A stretch of 13,074 nucleotides of DNA from Actinomycetota bacterium (GTDB lineage Bacteria > Actinomycetota > Actinomycetes > Nanopelagicales > Nanopelagicaceae): NCBI GenBank assembly GCA_009702205.1, contig WLIM01000012.1, positions 1 to 13,074 of the forward strand, given 5' to 3'. The notes beneath the pieces were generated by a model. The model searched no databases and was not told the origin of the DNA. It saw only the letters and a program-made list of their open reading frames with translations. Shown here in pieces: positions 6,783-13,074 of the stretch. Numbering within the stretch: the first letter of the stretch is position 1; the number at the start of each line of letters is the position of its first letter. The translations under genes were made by a program, and so were the position numbers.

Positions 6783-7664
6783 TTATATCTGGACGATGTC
6801 CGCGCCTTTTACGGCGACGTTAATTTTAGGTAACGAAATTCGAGTTGGTCCACTTATTGCAGCGCCATCTTTAGTTGGATCAAATTGCGCGCCATGACAT
6901 GGGCAAATTAAAAGATTAGTTTTCGCATCATAACCAACAGTGCATCCCTGATGCGTGCAAACTCGTGAATAGGCAAAGACGCCAGCCTTTGTTCTAAAGA
7001 GAACGCTTGGAGTTCCATCTGCGGCAGCAAATGCTTTTGTTGAACCAATTGGAAAATCTGCAAGTTTAGCAATTGCAGTTCCAGTTTCAGGTGTTGGGGT
7101 TGCAGTTCTAAATTTCGCACCGGCAAATGCCGCGGCCGCTGACGCAACAGCAACACCAGCAATACGCATTACTTCACGGCGATCTCGAAGATCGGGCAAG
7201 AGCGAGGTTACATGTCGACCTTTTGTATTCTGGCGAACCAAAAAGAAGAGCGCCAACCAAAGAATCGCATAAGCAGTATCGCTACCCAAAAAGTATGGCT
7301 TTACATTCCAAGTTGCAGATAGCCATAAAGTAATAGATAGGAAGAAGCCTCCAAGTGTTGCAAGTTCGAGGGCTATACCAGTTAGCGTGGCAATACCAAT
7401 TGCGAACTCACTAAGCATTACAAGCCAACCAAAAAGTGTTGCATGTTCAATCATGTGCTTGAGGATGAAAGAAATCGGTGATGTTGAAAGGTAACTTGTA
7501 ATTTGAGCACCGATGTAATGCGCAGATTTTGGATCTAAGAATCCAGAATCAGTGGCCTTATTCCAACCGCCATAGATAAATGTAATTCCAAGGAAGAGTC
7601 GAATAACCCGGGCTCCGACTGGTGAATTTTGCCAAGATTTAGCGAGACTGTAGTTGGCCATCAT
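6783..7664 (-). CDS. DoxX-like membrane domain fused to Rieske 2Fe-2S domain
   Basis: This 293-residue fusion has two parts. Residues about 18-145 hold four hydrophobic spans typical of DoxX/DoxD-type membrane proteins (LFLGITFIYGGWNKATD opens the first). After a basic loop, D161-R-R-E-V-M-R resembles a twin-arginine motif and precedes the hydrophobic span IAGVAVASAAAAFAGA (168-183). Residues about 195-293 are a Rieske domain: C236 and H238 (CTHQGC) plus C254 and H257 (CPCHGAQFD) would bind the 2Fe-2S cluster, and C241 with C256 would form the disulfide. Inferred topology puts the Rieske domain outside the membrane. A membrane redox role, perhaps quinol- or thiol-linked, is likely but the substrate is unknown. 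Two ATGs are adjacent; AAAGGG at 7674-7669 spaces better (7 bases) for the one at 7661. It starts 27 bases after tRNA-Asn. Confidence 0.9.
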   Translation of the reverse strand: MMANYSLAKSWQNSPVGARVIRLFLGITFIYGGWNKATDSGFLDPKSAHYIGAQITSYLSTSPISFILKHMIEHATLFGWLVMLSEFAIGIATLTGIALELATLGGFFLSITLWLSATWNVKPYFLGSDTAYAILWLALFFLVRQNTKGRHVTSLLPDLRDRREVMRIAGVAVASAAAAFAGAKFRTATPTPETGTAIAKLADFPIGSTKAFAAADGTPSVLFRTKAGVFAYSRVCTHQGCTVGYDAKTNLLICPCHGAQFDPTKDGAAISGPTRISLPKINVAVKGADIVQI

Positions 7665-7691
7665 TTAACCCTTTCGGTTTTGAGGGTAGAG

Positions 7692-7764
7692 CTCCCTCAC
7701 TTGGACTCGAACCAAGAACCTGCCGATTAACAGTCGGCTGCTCTGCCAATTGAGCTATGAGGGA
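7692..7764 (-). tRNA. tRNA-Asn (anticodon GTT)
   Basis: The minus strand folds as a complete 73-base cloverleaf. The acceptor stem is TCCCTCA with TGAGGGA, the D stem GCTC/GAGC, the anticodon stem GCCGA/TCGGC around loop CTGTTAA, the variable loop AGGTT, and the T stem CTTGG/CCAAG around TTCGAGT. The anticodon GTT reads AAC and AAU, so it is tRNA-Asn, and the discriminator base is G as expected for this tRNA. The 3' CCA is not encoded. It lies 35 bases after dnaG and 27 bases before the DoxX-Rieske gene, all on the same strand, so it may be processed from a longer transcript. Confidence 0.97.
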
Positions 7765-7778
7765 TTATTTACGTGCGA

Positions 7779-7784
7779 ACTATA
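7779..7784 (-). promoter_or_regulatory. Possible -10 element for tRNA-Asn
   Basis: TATAGT on the minus strand lies 14 bases before the mature tRNA 5' end, in the short gap after dnaG. A partial -35 match, TTGGGC, lies 18 bases upstream and overlaps the end of dnaG. The -35 matches only three of six consensus bases, so this is a weak candidate that would give the tRNA its own transcription. Confidence 0.3.
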
Positions 7785-7799
7785 TCTGAAGCGTGCGGG

Positions 7800-9635
7800 C
7801 TAGCCCAACTCGCCTAAAGCGGCATCTTTCTGAACTCGGCGCTCGGCCTCCATGGCAACCAGCGCTGAGAAAACCTCGTTGTATTGCGCCTCATTTTCAG
7901 TTGGATTTAGACGTTGCAGCGTTGATTTAATTTCTGCGATAGATCTGCTCAGCGCCACTTCACGAAGTCTGGCAAAAATAGCAGCGATATACCGCTCTGA
8001 TATTTCACGATCGGTGCGAATTGGTTCGACTGTTAACTCTGTAATCAAAGCTCGAATATCTTCGCTTTCGCTGCTTTCAAGCAATTTTTGAATATTCAAT
8101 TCTGGGGCTGCATCAATTTGTGTGCGAAGTTGGTGGTATGCCCAATAGGTAAATGCATTCTTCTCGAGCAGAGCCCAATCTTTAGCCATCTCTGGATATT
8201 GCAATTTAATCTTTAGAACTTCGCGTTCCATCATTAAAATTGGATCTCTTAGATTTACTTCAGATTGAATTGCTGGTTCCAGATTTTGAGTTGGCACACT
8301 TCGAGTTGAACTCTTCTTTATTGCACTTGTCACGATATCCACTTCTAGACCTAACCAGCCTGCAACAAGTCGGGCATATTCTGGACGCAGTGATGCATCC
8401 CGAATTTTACCTATAAGTGGTGCAACTTGATTAAGTGCAGAAACTCGACCTTCAGCAGAATTCACATCGTATTTTGCAATCTCACTCTTTATCGCGAATT
8501 CAAAGAGTGGAACCCGGCGCGCAATTAAATCTCTAACAGCAGCATCGCCAGATGCAATGCGAAGATCACAAGGATCCATTCCAGAAGGCTCTACGGCAAC
8601 AAAGGTTTGTGCAACAAATTTTTGGTCATCACCAAATGCACGAAGCGCCGCTTTCTGTCCGGCTGCATCGCCGTCGAAGGTAAAGATAACTTCGCCCCGA
8701 AATGCGTCGTCATCCATCAATAATCGGCGAATAACTCGAATGTGATCATCTCCGAATGCAGTTCCACATGTTGCAACTGCAGTAGTTATCCCAGCGAGAT
8801 GAGCCGCCATTACATCTGTGTAGCCCTCAACAATTACTACTTGGCGCTTCTTAGCGATCTCTTTCTTCGCCATATCAAGGCCGTAGAGAATCTGACTCTT
8901 CTTGTAAATAGGGGTTTCGGCAGTATTTAAGTATTTTGGACCTTGATCAACTTCATCACTTGCTAATTTGCGCGCACCAAAACCAACAACATCACCGGAA
9001 ATATCTTTGATTGGCCAAACCAATCTATTTCGATAGCGATCGATTGGCCCCTTGGTTCCATCTTTAGTTAAACCTGCAAGAGAAAGTTCGGAATCGGTAA
9101 AACCTAAAGTCTTTAAATGTTTATAGAGCGCATCCCATTCATCTGGTGCATAACCAACGTTAAATTGCCCGGCTGCTGCTTTATCAAAGCTTCGTTTCTG
9201 CAAGAAATCTCTTCCAATTTGAGCACTTCCTGGAAGATTTAATTGTTCGCAGTAAAAATTCATCGCCGCTACATTTGCGGCAACCAAACGCGATCGATTA
9301 ATACTTGGTCCGGTATTTGTATTTGTGCCGTCATAACGCAAGGTATAACCCATGCGATCTGCAAGTCGTTCGACAGATTCCGAGAAGGAGAGATGATCCA
9401 TCTTCATTAAGAAGGCAATTGCATCGCCACCAACACCGCAACCAAAACAGTGGAAGAAACCTTTGCTTGGGGTTACATGGAATGATGGACTTTTCTCATC
9501 GTGAAATGGACAGAGACCTTTTTTCTGTCCGCCACCGGCGCTCTTTAATTGTACGAAATCGCCAACTACATCATCTATCGCACTGTTATCGCGCACATAG
9601 GTGACATCTTCATCGCGAATTCGACCGGAAGCCAT
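7800..9635 (-). CDS. dnaG: DNA primase
   Basis: This 611-residue enzyme makes the short RNA primers for Okazaki fragments and works with the DnaB helicase. The N-terminal zinc-binding domain is C42-P-F-H45 and C63-F-G-C66. The RNA polymerase core carries DRYRNRLVWPI (199-209), GFGARKL (218-224) and PKYLNTAETPIY (233-244). The TOPRIM metal site has E270 (VIVEGYTDVM) and D321/D323 (TFDGDAAG). The region after about 440 is helical and variable, as expected for the helicase-interacting C-terminal domain. Length is near the usual 600-640. The ATG at 9635 lies four bases after the dgt stop with no clear ribosome binding site, suggesting coupled translation. The dgt-dnaG-tRNA-Asn order recurs in actinobacteria. 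Confidence 0.97.
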   Translation of the reverse strand: MASGRIRDEDVTYVRDNSAIDDVVGDFVQLKSAGGGQKKGLCPFHDEKSPSFHVTPSKGFFHCFGCGVGGDAIAFLMKMDHLSFSESVERLADRMGYTLRYDGTNTNTGPSINRSRLVAANVAAMNFYCEQLNLPGSAQIGRDFLQKRSFDKAAAGQFNVGYAPDEWDALYKHLKTLGFTDSELSLAGLTKDGTKGPIDRYRNRLVWPIKDISGDVVGFGARKLASDEVDQGPKYLNTAETPIYKKSQILYGLDMAKKEIAKKRQVVIVEGYTDVMAAHLAGITTAVATCGTAFGDDHIRVIRRLLMDDDAFRGEVIFTFDGDAAGQKAALRAFGDDQKFVAQTFVAVEPSGMDPCDLRIASGDAAVRDLIARRVPLFEFAIKSEIAKYDVNSAEGRVSALNQVAPLIGKIRDASLRPEYARLVAGWLGLEVDIVTSAIKKSSTRSVPTQNLEPAIQSEVNLRDPILMMEREVLKIKLQYPEMAKDWALLEKNAFTYWAYHQLRTQIDAAPELNIQKLLESSESEDIRALITELTVEPIRTDREISERYIAAIFARLREVALSRSIAEIKSTLQRLNPTENEAQYNEVFSALVAMEAERRVQKDAALGELG

Positions 9636-9639
9636 GGCG

Positions 9640-10875
9640 TTATCTTAATCTCGCAGCGAGCGAGATTGCTCCTGGGTCGGTAAGCGAGGCCACTTGATCA
9701 ATAACTACACGCAGCCTTGCCGCATCCGTTGTCGCGCGCTCCCAATCCTGCAAGAAAAAAGACTCGAGAGTATTTGGTGCGCCTTTTAAAACAGCTGCTA
9801 CTAGTTCGTGAATCAAAGTTTGTTCATTGTCATAACGTTTTGCAGAAGTTGATGAATTTATGATGTAAAAACCAGCCAAAGATTTAAGAAGCGCGACTTC
9901 AACATGCTGAGCCCGTGGAACTACCAAATTAGCGTTATATCTTGTTAGTTCGCCTTGGCCATATTGTTCACGGGTAGCTTCTTCTGCGGCGCGAGCAAAT
10001 CTTCCGACTAGTTGACTCGCCAAATCTTTCAAACGAGCAAGTGCGCGATGGCTGCCATCATATTCTTTTGGCCAACAAGAAAGTCTCTGGAGATTTTCAA
10101 GTGCCACACGAGCTTCATCCATCGTGATATCTGCAAGGTTATTTGATTGTGCATCTTGATAAATATCTGGAAAATCATTAGTTAAATCATGCAATTTAAC
10201 TTGCCCGCTTACTAGAGCATCTTCTAAATCGTGAACGCTGTATGCAACATCATCTGACCAGTCCATAATTTGAGCTTCAAAAGATTGGCTGCCAACCGGT
10301 GCGTCTTTTCGTACCCAATTAAAAATTTCTAAATCATCATCATAAACACCAAACTTGCGAGCATTTGTTGCACGAGGCCATGGATACTTTGTTGCGGCAT
10401 CTAAGCTTGCTCTAGTTAGATTCAAGCCAAGTGAAATGCCATCAGCATCAACTGTCTTTGCTTCTAGACGAACTAACAAGCGAAAACTCTGAGCATTTCC
10501 TTCAAAACCACCACATGCCAGCGCAACTTCATTAAGCGCATCTTCACCATTGTGACCAAAAGGTGGATGACCGATGTCATGCGCGAGACATGCACCTTCC
10601 ATTAAATCTGGATCGGCACCAAGAGCGGCGCCAAGTTCACGACCAACTTGGGCGCATTCCAATGAATGTGAAAGTCTGGTTCGAGGGAAATCTGTTGCCC
10701 AAGGAACTGCTACTTGGGTTTTGGCAGCAAGTCTGCGAAGTGCAAATGAGTGAATAATTCGCGCACGATCACGTGCGAATTCGGTTCGCCCTAATCGTTT
10801 GGCTGGTTCATCTAAAAATCGCGCACGATCGAATTCGTTGTATCCCGAATGTTCAACCGCTGCCTTTAGAACCAT
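9640..10875 (-). CDS. dgt: Deoxyguanosinetriphosphate triphosphohydrolase-like protein
   Basis: This 411-residue HD-superfamily protein is predicted to cut dGTP or other dNTPs to the nucleoside and triphosphate, tuning dNTP pools. The metal-binding H-HD-D set is H70 (RTRLSHSLE), H99-D100 (LAHDIGHPPFGHNG) and D208 or D209 (DWSDDVAYSVHDLED). The N-terminal region (DRARIIHSFALRRLAAKTQV, 36-55) is the usual family signature. It belongs to the bacterial subfamily often annotated as dGTPase-like rather than the E. coli Dgt type, so true substrate preference is uncertain. The ATG at 10875 is the only start after an in-frame stop; an AAGGAG lies 16 bases upstream, too far to be ideal, with AGGG nearer. 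It follows the YdcF-like gene by 24 bases and precedes dnaG by four. Confidence 0.93.
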   Translation of the reverse strand: MVLKAAVEHSGYNEFDRARFLDEPAKRLGRTEFARDRARIIHSFALRRLAAKTQVAVPWATDFPRTRLSHSLECAQVGRELGAALGADPDLMEGACLAHDIGHPPFGHNGEDALNEVALACGGFEGNAQSFRLLVRLEAKTVDADGISLGLNLTRASLDAATKYPWPRATNARKFGVYDDDLEIFNWVRKDAPVGSQSFEAQIMDWSDDVAYSVHDLEDALVSGQVKLHDLTNDFPDIYQDAQSNNLADITMDEARVALENLQRLSCWPKEYDGSHRALARLKDLASQLVGRFARAAEEATREQYGQGELTRYNANLVVPRAQHVEVALLKSLAGFYIINSSTSAKRYDNEQTLIHELVAAVLKGAPNTLESFFLQDWERATTDAARLRVVIDQVASLTDPGAISLAARLR

Positions 10876-10899
10876 AGTGTCGTAACCCTAACTCCTTAT

Positions 10900-11529
10900 T
10901 TAATTCTTAACTTGGTCTGTTAGGTGAATACCATGCCGGCCAACGGTGACATAGGCTAAATATGCCGCTGTTTCCCGCGCTAGATAGCGCAAGCTGGAAT
11001 TTGTCGTAGATGCTGGGCCAGTACGCGTTGGTGCACAGGTTGCCGTGATGCCTAAATCTTCGGCCATCGTTATTGCGCGCAAGCAGTGATATTGATCTGT
11101 AACAATAATTGCAGATTTCAAATTCAATTTATTCAAAACATCTACATAGCTTTGGGTACTAGCCAAAGTATCTCTTCCATATGGAATTGAATCTACATAT
11201 TTGCGGTTGATGCCATGATCAACTAGCCAATAAAAACCACTTGCAGCTTCTGTTGTTCTATCCCCTGGCGCTCTAGATCCAACTGTAAGAATTCTTGGTG
11301 CAAGTTTTGCGGTAAAAATTCGCTTTGCTTCGATAAGTCTTGCCTCTAAAACTGGGCTTGGAACACCATCAAATTGCGCAGCACCTAAAACTATAATTGC
11401 ATCACTCTTTACTGGATTTGTGTGGTTTGCGGTATACCAAACTTTTCCACCTGCATAGAGCGGAAGAACAATTACAATTAAGAGCGCGAAAGCAATTACT
11501 CGCTTAATTATTCGGAAAATTAAAAACAA
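10900..11529 (-). CDS. Membrane-anchored DUF218 / YdcF-SanA-like protein
   Basis: This 209-residue protein has one N-terminal membrane span (about 7-27) and then a DUF218 domain of the YdcF/SanA/ElyC type. Recognisable pieces are DAIIVLGAAQFDG (43-55), SPVLEARL (58-65), an acidic T93-E94 pair, and SAIIVTDQYHCLRA (139-152). Members are linked by family knowledge to envelope integrity and, for some YdcF proteins, S-adenosylmethionine binding, but no reaction can be assigned here. The domain is expected outside the membrane. The start is the TTG at 11529, two bases after the dusB stop, because no ATG, GTG or other TTG occurs in frame before the domain; a GGTGG lies shortly upstream. It is part of the tightly packed glyS-to-dnaG run. 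Confidence 0.88.
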   Translation of the reverse strand: MFLIFRIIKRVIAFALLIVIVLPLYAGGKVWYTANHTNPVKSDAIIVLGAAQFDGVPSPVLEARLIEAKRIFTAKLAPRILTVGSRAPGDRTTEAASGFYWLVDHGINRKYVDSIPYGRDTLASTQSYVDVLNKLNLKSAIIVTDQYHCLRAITMAEDLGITATCAPTRTGPASTTNSSLRYLARETAAYLAYVTVGRHGIHLTDQVKN

Positions 11530-11531
11530 AA

Positions 11532-12701
11532 TTAACCACCCGATACTGAATCATCGACTGTGATTTCTGGAATCTCAAACGGATCTTCAAGCCAACCATC
11601 TGGAAGATGAACAGGACGTCCATGGCTAGTTCTGCCTCGTGGAGATTCGCCAACTTCAACTGGATATGGTTGATCTTCAAGTTGGCTAAGTAAATATTCC
11701 AATTCACCAAGTGAGGCGACCATTCCAAACTTGCTGCGCAATTCACGTGGAACTCTAAAACCTTTTAAATACCAGGCCATATGTTTGCGCAGATCGCGCA
11801 TTGCTCTGCCTTCGGCTTCAAAAAATTCAACTAGTAACTCACCATGACGATACATAACATCTCGAACTTCAAAGAGTGAAGGTGTAATTCTTGAATCTGA
11901 TCCGCTAAATGCTGAAACTAAATCGGCAAACAACCAAGGACGTCCCAAACAGCCTCGTCCTACAACAACGCCAGCACACCCGGTTTCATTCATCATTCGA
12001 ACCCCATCGGCCCCAGACCAAATATCACCGTTACCTAGTACCGGGACTCCTGTTGGGGCAAGGTGTTCAACAAGTCGAGAGATCGCAGACCAATCTGCTT
12101 TTCCTTCATACATTTGTGATGCATAACGACCATGAAGTGCAACCCAAGCAACTCCGGCATCTGCTGCAGCTTTTGCAGCGGTTAAATAAGTTTCATTCTC
12201 GGGATCAATTCCGATTCGCATTTTCACAGTTACTGGAACGCCAAATGGTTTTGCAGCATTTACTGCGGCGCTAACAATCTGGGAAAATAGAGTTTGCTTA
12301 TATGGAAGTGCTGAGCCGCCGCCACGTCTTGTTACCTTTGGAACTGGGCAACCAAAATTCAAATCAATATGATCAGCTAAATTCTCTTCCATCAATAACT
12401 TAACTGCCATCTCGGTAACACGTGGATCTACTGCATAAAGCTGTACTGATCTTGGCGTCTCGCCTTTGCCAGGTGTAATCAGGCGCATCGTCTCTGGATG
12501 TCTTTCAATTAGGGCTCGCGCTGTCACCATTTCAGATACGAAGAGACCAGCACCTTGTTCGCGACAGAGCGTACGAAATGCAGAGTTTGTAATACCTGCC
12601 ATTGGTGCAAGAACAACAGGTGTATCTAAAACCACCTGATTATTCTCGAATTGACCATTAGCAATTGGAAGAACAAGTGGTTTATGAGATTTGGTTAGCA
12701 A
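11532..12701 (-). CDS. dusB: tRNA-dihydrouridine synthase, DusB-type
   Basis: This FMN enzyme reduces uridine to dihydrouridine in the D-loop of tRNAs using NADPH. From the TTG at 12701 it has 389 residues. The barrel opens with VVLAPMAGITNSAFR (29-43). The catalytic cysteine is C118 in LNFGCPVPKV, followed by TRRGGGSAL, and later HGR, GNGDI and VVVGRGCLGRPW segments line the FMN site. The C-terminal helical tRNA-binding part contains FEAEGRAMRDLRKHMAWYLKG. The tail ends in an acidic, less conserved stretch. The TTG at 12701 has AAGG at 12713-12710 eight bases upstream and overlaps the glyS stop by seven bases; a TTG at 12725 would add eight residues without clear family counterpart. It directly follows glyS, fitting a tRNA-related pair. 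Confidence 0.95.
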   Translation of the reverse strand: MLTKSHKPLVLPIANGQFENNQVVLDTPVVLAPMAGITNSAFRTLCREQGAGLFVSEMVTARALIERHPETMRLITPGKGETPRSVQLYAVDPRVTEMAVKLLMEENLADHIDLNFGCPVPKVTRRGGGSALPYKQTLFSQIVSAAVNAAKPFGVPVTVKMRIGIDPENETYLTAAKAAADAGVAWVALHGRYASQMYEGKADWSAISRLVEHLAPTGVPVLGNGDIWSGADGVRMMNETGCAGVVVGRGCLGRPWLFADLVSAFSGSDSRITPSLFEVRDVMYRHGELLVEFFEAEGRAMRDLRKHMAWYLKGFRVPRELRSKFGMVASLGELEYLLSQLEDQPYPVEVGESPRGRTSHGRPVHLPDGWLEDPFEIPEITVDDSVSGG

Positions 12702-13074
12702 CCCAACAACCTTGGCGCAAGCCAATTTTGAACCTGATCAATGCTAATTCGCTCTTGCGCCATTGTGTCGCGTTCACGAATTGTTACTGCATTGTCTTCA
12801 AGTGTTTCAAAGTCAACGGTGATGCAATATGGAGTTCCGATTTCATCTTGACGACGATAGCGGCGACCAATTGCTCCAGCATCATCAAAATCAACTGACC
12901 AGTTCTGACGAAGCTGAGCAGCAAGGTCACGTGCCTTTGGTGAAAGATCAGCATTTCGAGATAGTGGGAGAACTGCAACTTTGATTGGAGCCAATCGGTA
13001 ATCCAATTTCATAACAGCCCGCTTCTCCATCTCGCCTTTAGCATTAGGAGCTTCATCTTCGGTATATGCATCCA
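12695..13074 (-). CDS. glyS: Glycyl-tRNA synthetase, C-terminal part
   Basis: The last 125 codons of a class II glycyl-tRNA synthetase run off the right edge, so the gene starts outside the window. The visible part holds the end of the catalytic domain (DAYTEDEAPNAKGEMEKR, typical of actinobacterial single-chain enzymes) and the anticodon-binding domain: LAPIKVAVLPLSRN, then FDDAGAIGRRYRRQDEIGTPYCITVD and VTIRERDTMAQERI. This is the homodimeric type, not the GlyQ/GlyS two-subunit form of E. coli. The stop TAA at 12697-12695 lies inside the first codons of dusB. A methionine at 13030 is internal, not a start, because family sequence continues upstream in the same frame. Confidence 0.96.
   Translation of the reverse strand, partial: DAYTEDEAPNAKGEMEKRAVMKLDYRLAPIKVAVLPLSRNADLSPKARDLAAQLRQNWSVDFDDAGAIGRRYRRQDEIGTPYCITVDFETLEDNAVTIRERDTMAQERISIDQVQNWLAPRLLGC

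Noticed and set aside
7668..7687. Possible hairpin ACCCT/AGGGT covering the ribosome binding site of the DoxX-Rieske gene
   Set aside because: The stem is only five base pairs with a ten-base loop and no T-tract, too weak to call as a terminator or a translational switch.
7797..7806. Perfect palindrome GGGCTAGCCC at the end of dnaG
   Set aside because: It has no loop, is only ten bases, and overlaps the coding end of dnaG; chance is the simplest explanation and no second copy was noticed.
11909..12274. A 121-codon open frame on the plus strand opposite dusB
   Set aside because: It is antisense to conserved DusB motifs including the catalytic cysteine region and has a low-complexity, Gln/His/Arg-rich composition typical of a shadow frame.
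1..13074. Search for mobile elements, CRISPR repeats, phage genes or defence modules
   Set aside because: No transposase, integrase, terminal inverted repeats, regularly spaced repeats or defence-like domains are visible; every gene belongs to a known core or metabolic family except the 1751-2023 gene.

Overview
The window looks like a compact, gene-dense chromosomal segment from a low-to-mid-GC actinobacterium, most plausibly a streamlined freshwater type (acI / Nanopelagicales-like). This placement is inferred from the actinobacterial flavour of GlyRS, DusB, Dgt and DnaG, the order dgt-dnaG-tRNA-Asn, the A/T-rich third positions, and the almost complete lack of intergenic DNA. No gene-free stretch approaches 300 bases. 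I see no insertion sequence, integrase, CRISPR array or phage module.

Plus-strand block (1-6541). It opens with the 3' part of a GlcD-like FAD-linked oxidase. This is followed, with 4-base ATGA/TTGA overlaps, by a GlcF-like iron-sulfur subunit, a 90-residue orphan protein that resembles the C-terminal domain of actinobacterial DNA polymerase III tau (DnaX), and a secreted GH25 lysozyme with an Ig-like domain. After a gap of about 28 bases come the three Leloir enzymes galT, galE and galK, which also overlap one another. Together the block covers oxidation of small 2-hydroxy acids, possible turnover of peptidoglycan, and conversion of galactose to UDP-glucose and glucose-1-phosphate.

Minus-strand block (6534-13074, read right to left). 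The order is glyS (C-terminal part), dusB, a membrane-anchored DUF218/YdcF-like protein, dgt (dGTPase), dnaG (primase), tRNA-Asn(GTT), a DoxX-Rieske fusion protein, and a small ACT-domain protein. Spacing is from -7 to a few tens of bases throughout. The glyS-to-tRNA part is an information-processing cluster covering tRNA charging, tRNA dihydrouridine, dNTP control and priming. The last two genes are a membrane redox protein and a probable small-molecule sensor.

The two blocks converge and overlap by 8 bases: the palindrome TTAATTAA carries the stop codon of both galK and the ACT gene. Most of the window is ordinary core genome. The points most worth a second look are the free-standing tau-C-terminus-like protein at 1751-2023 and the DoxX-Rieske fusion with an internal twin-arginine-like segment at 6783-7664. 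I found no convincing evidence of an entirely new multi-gene system.
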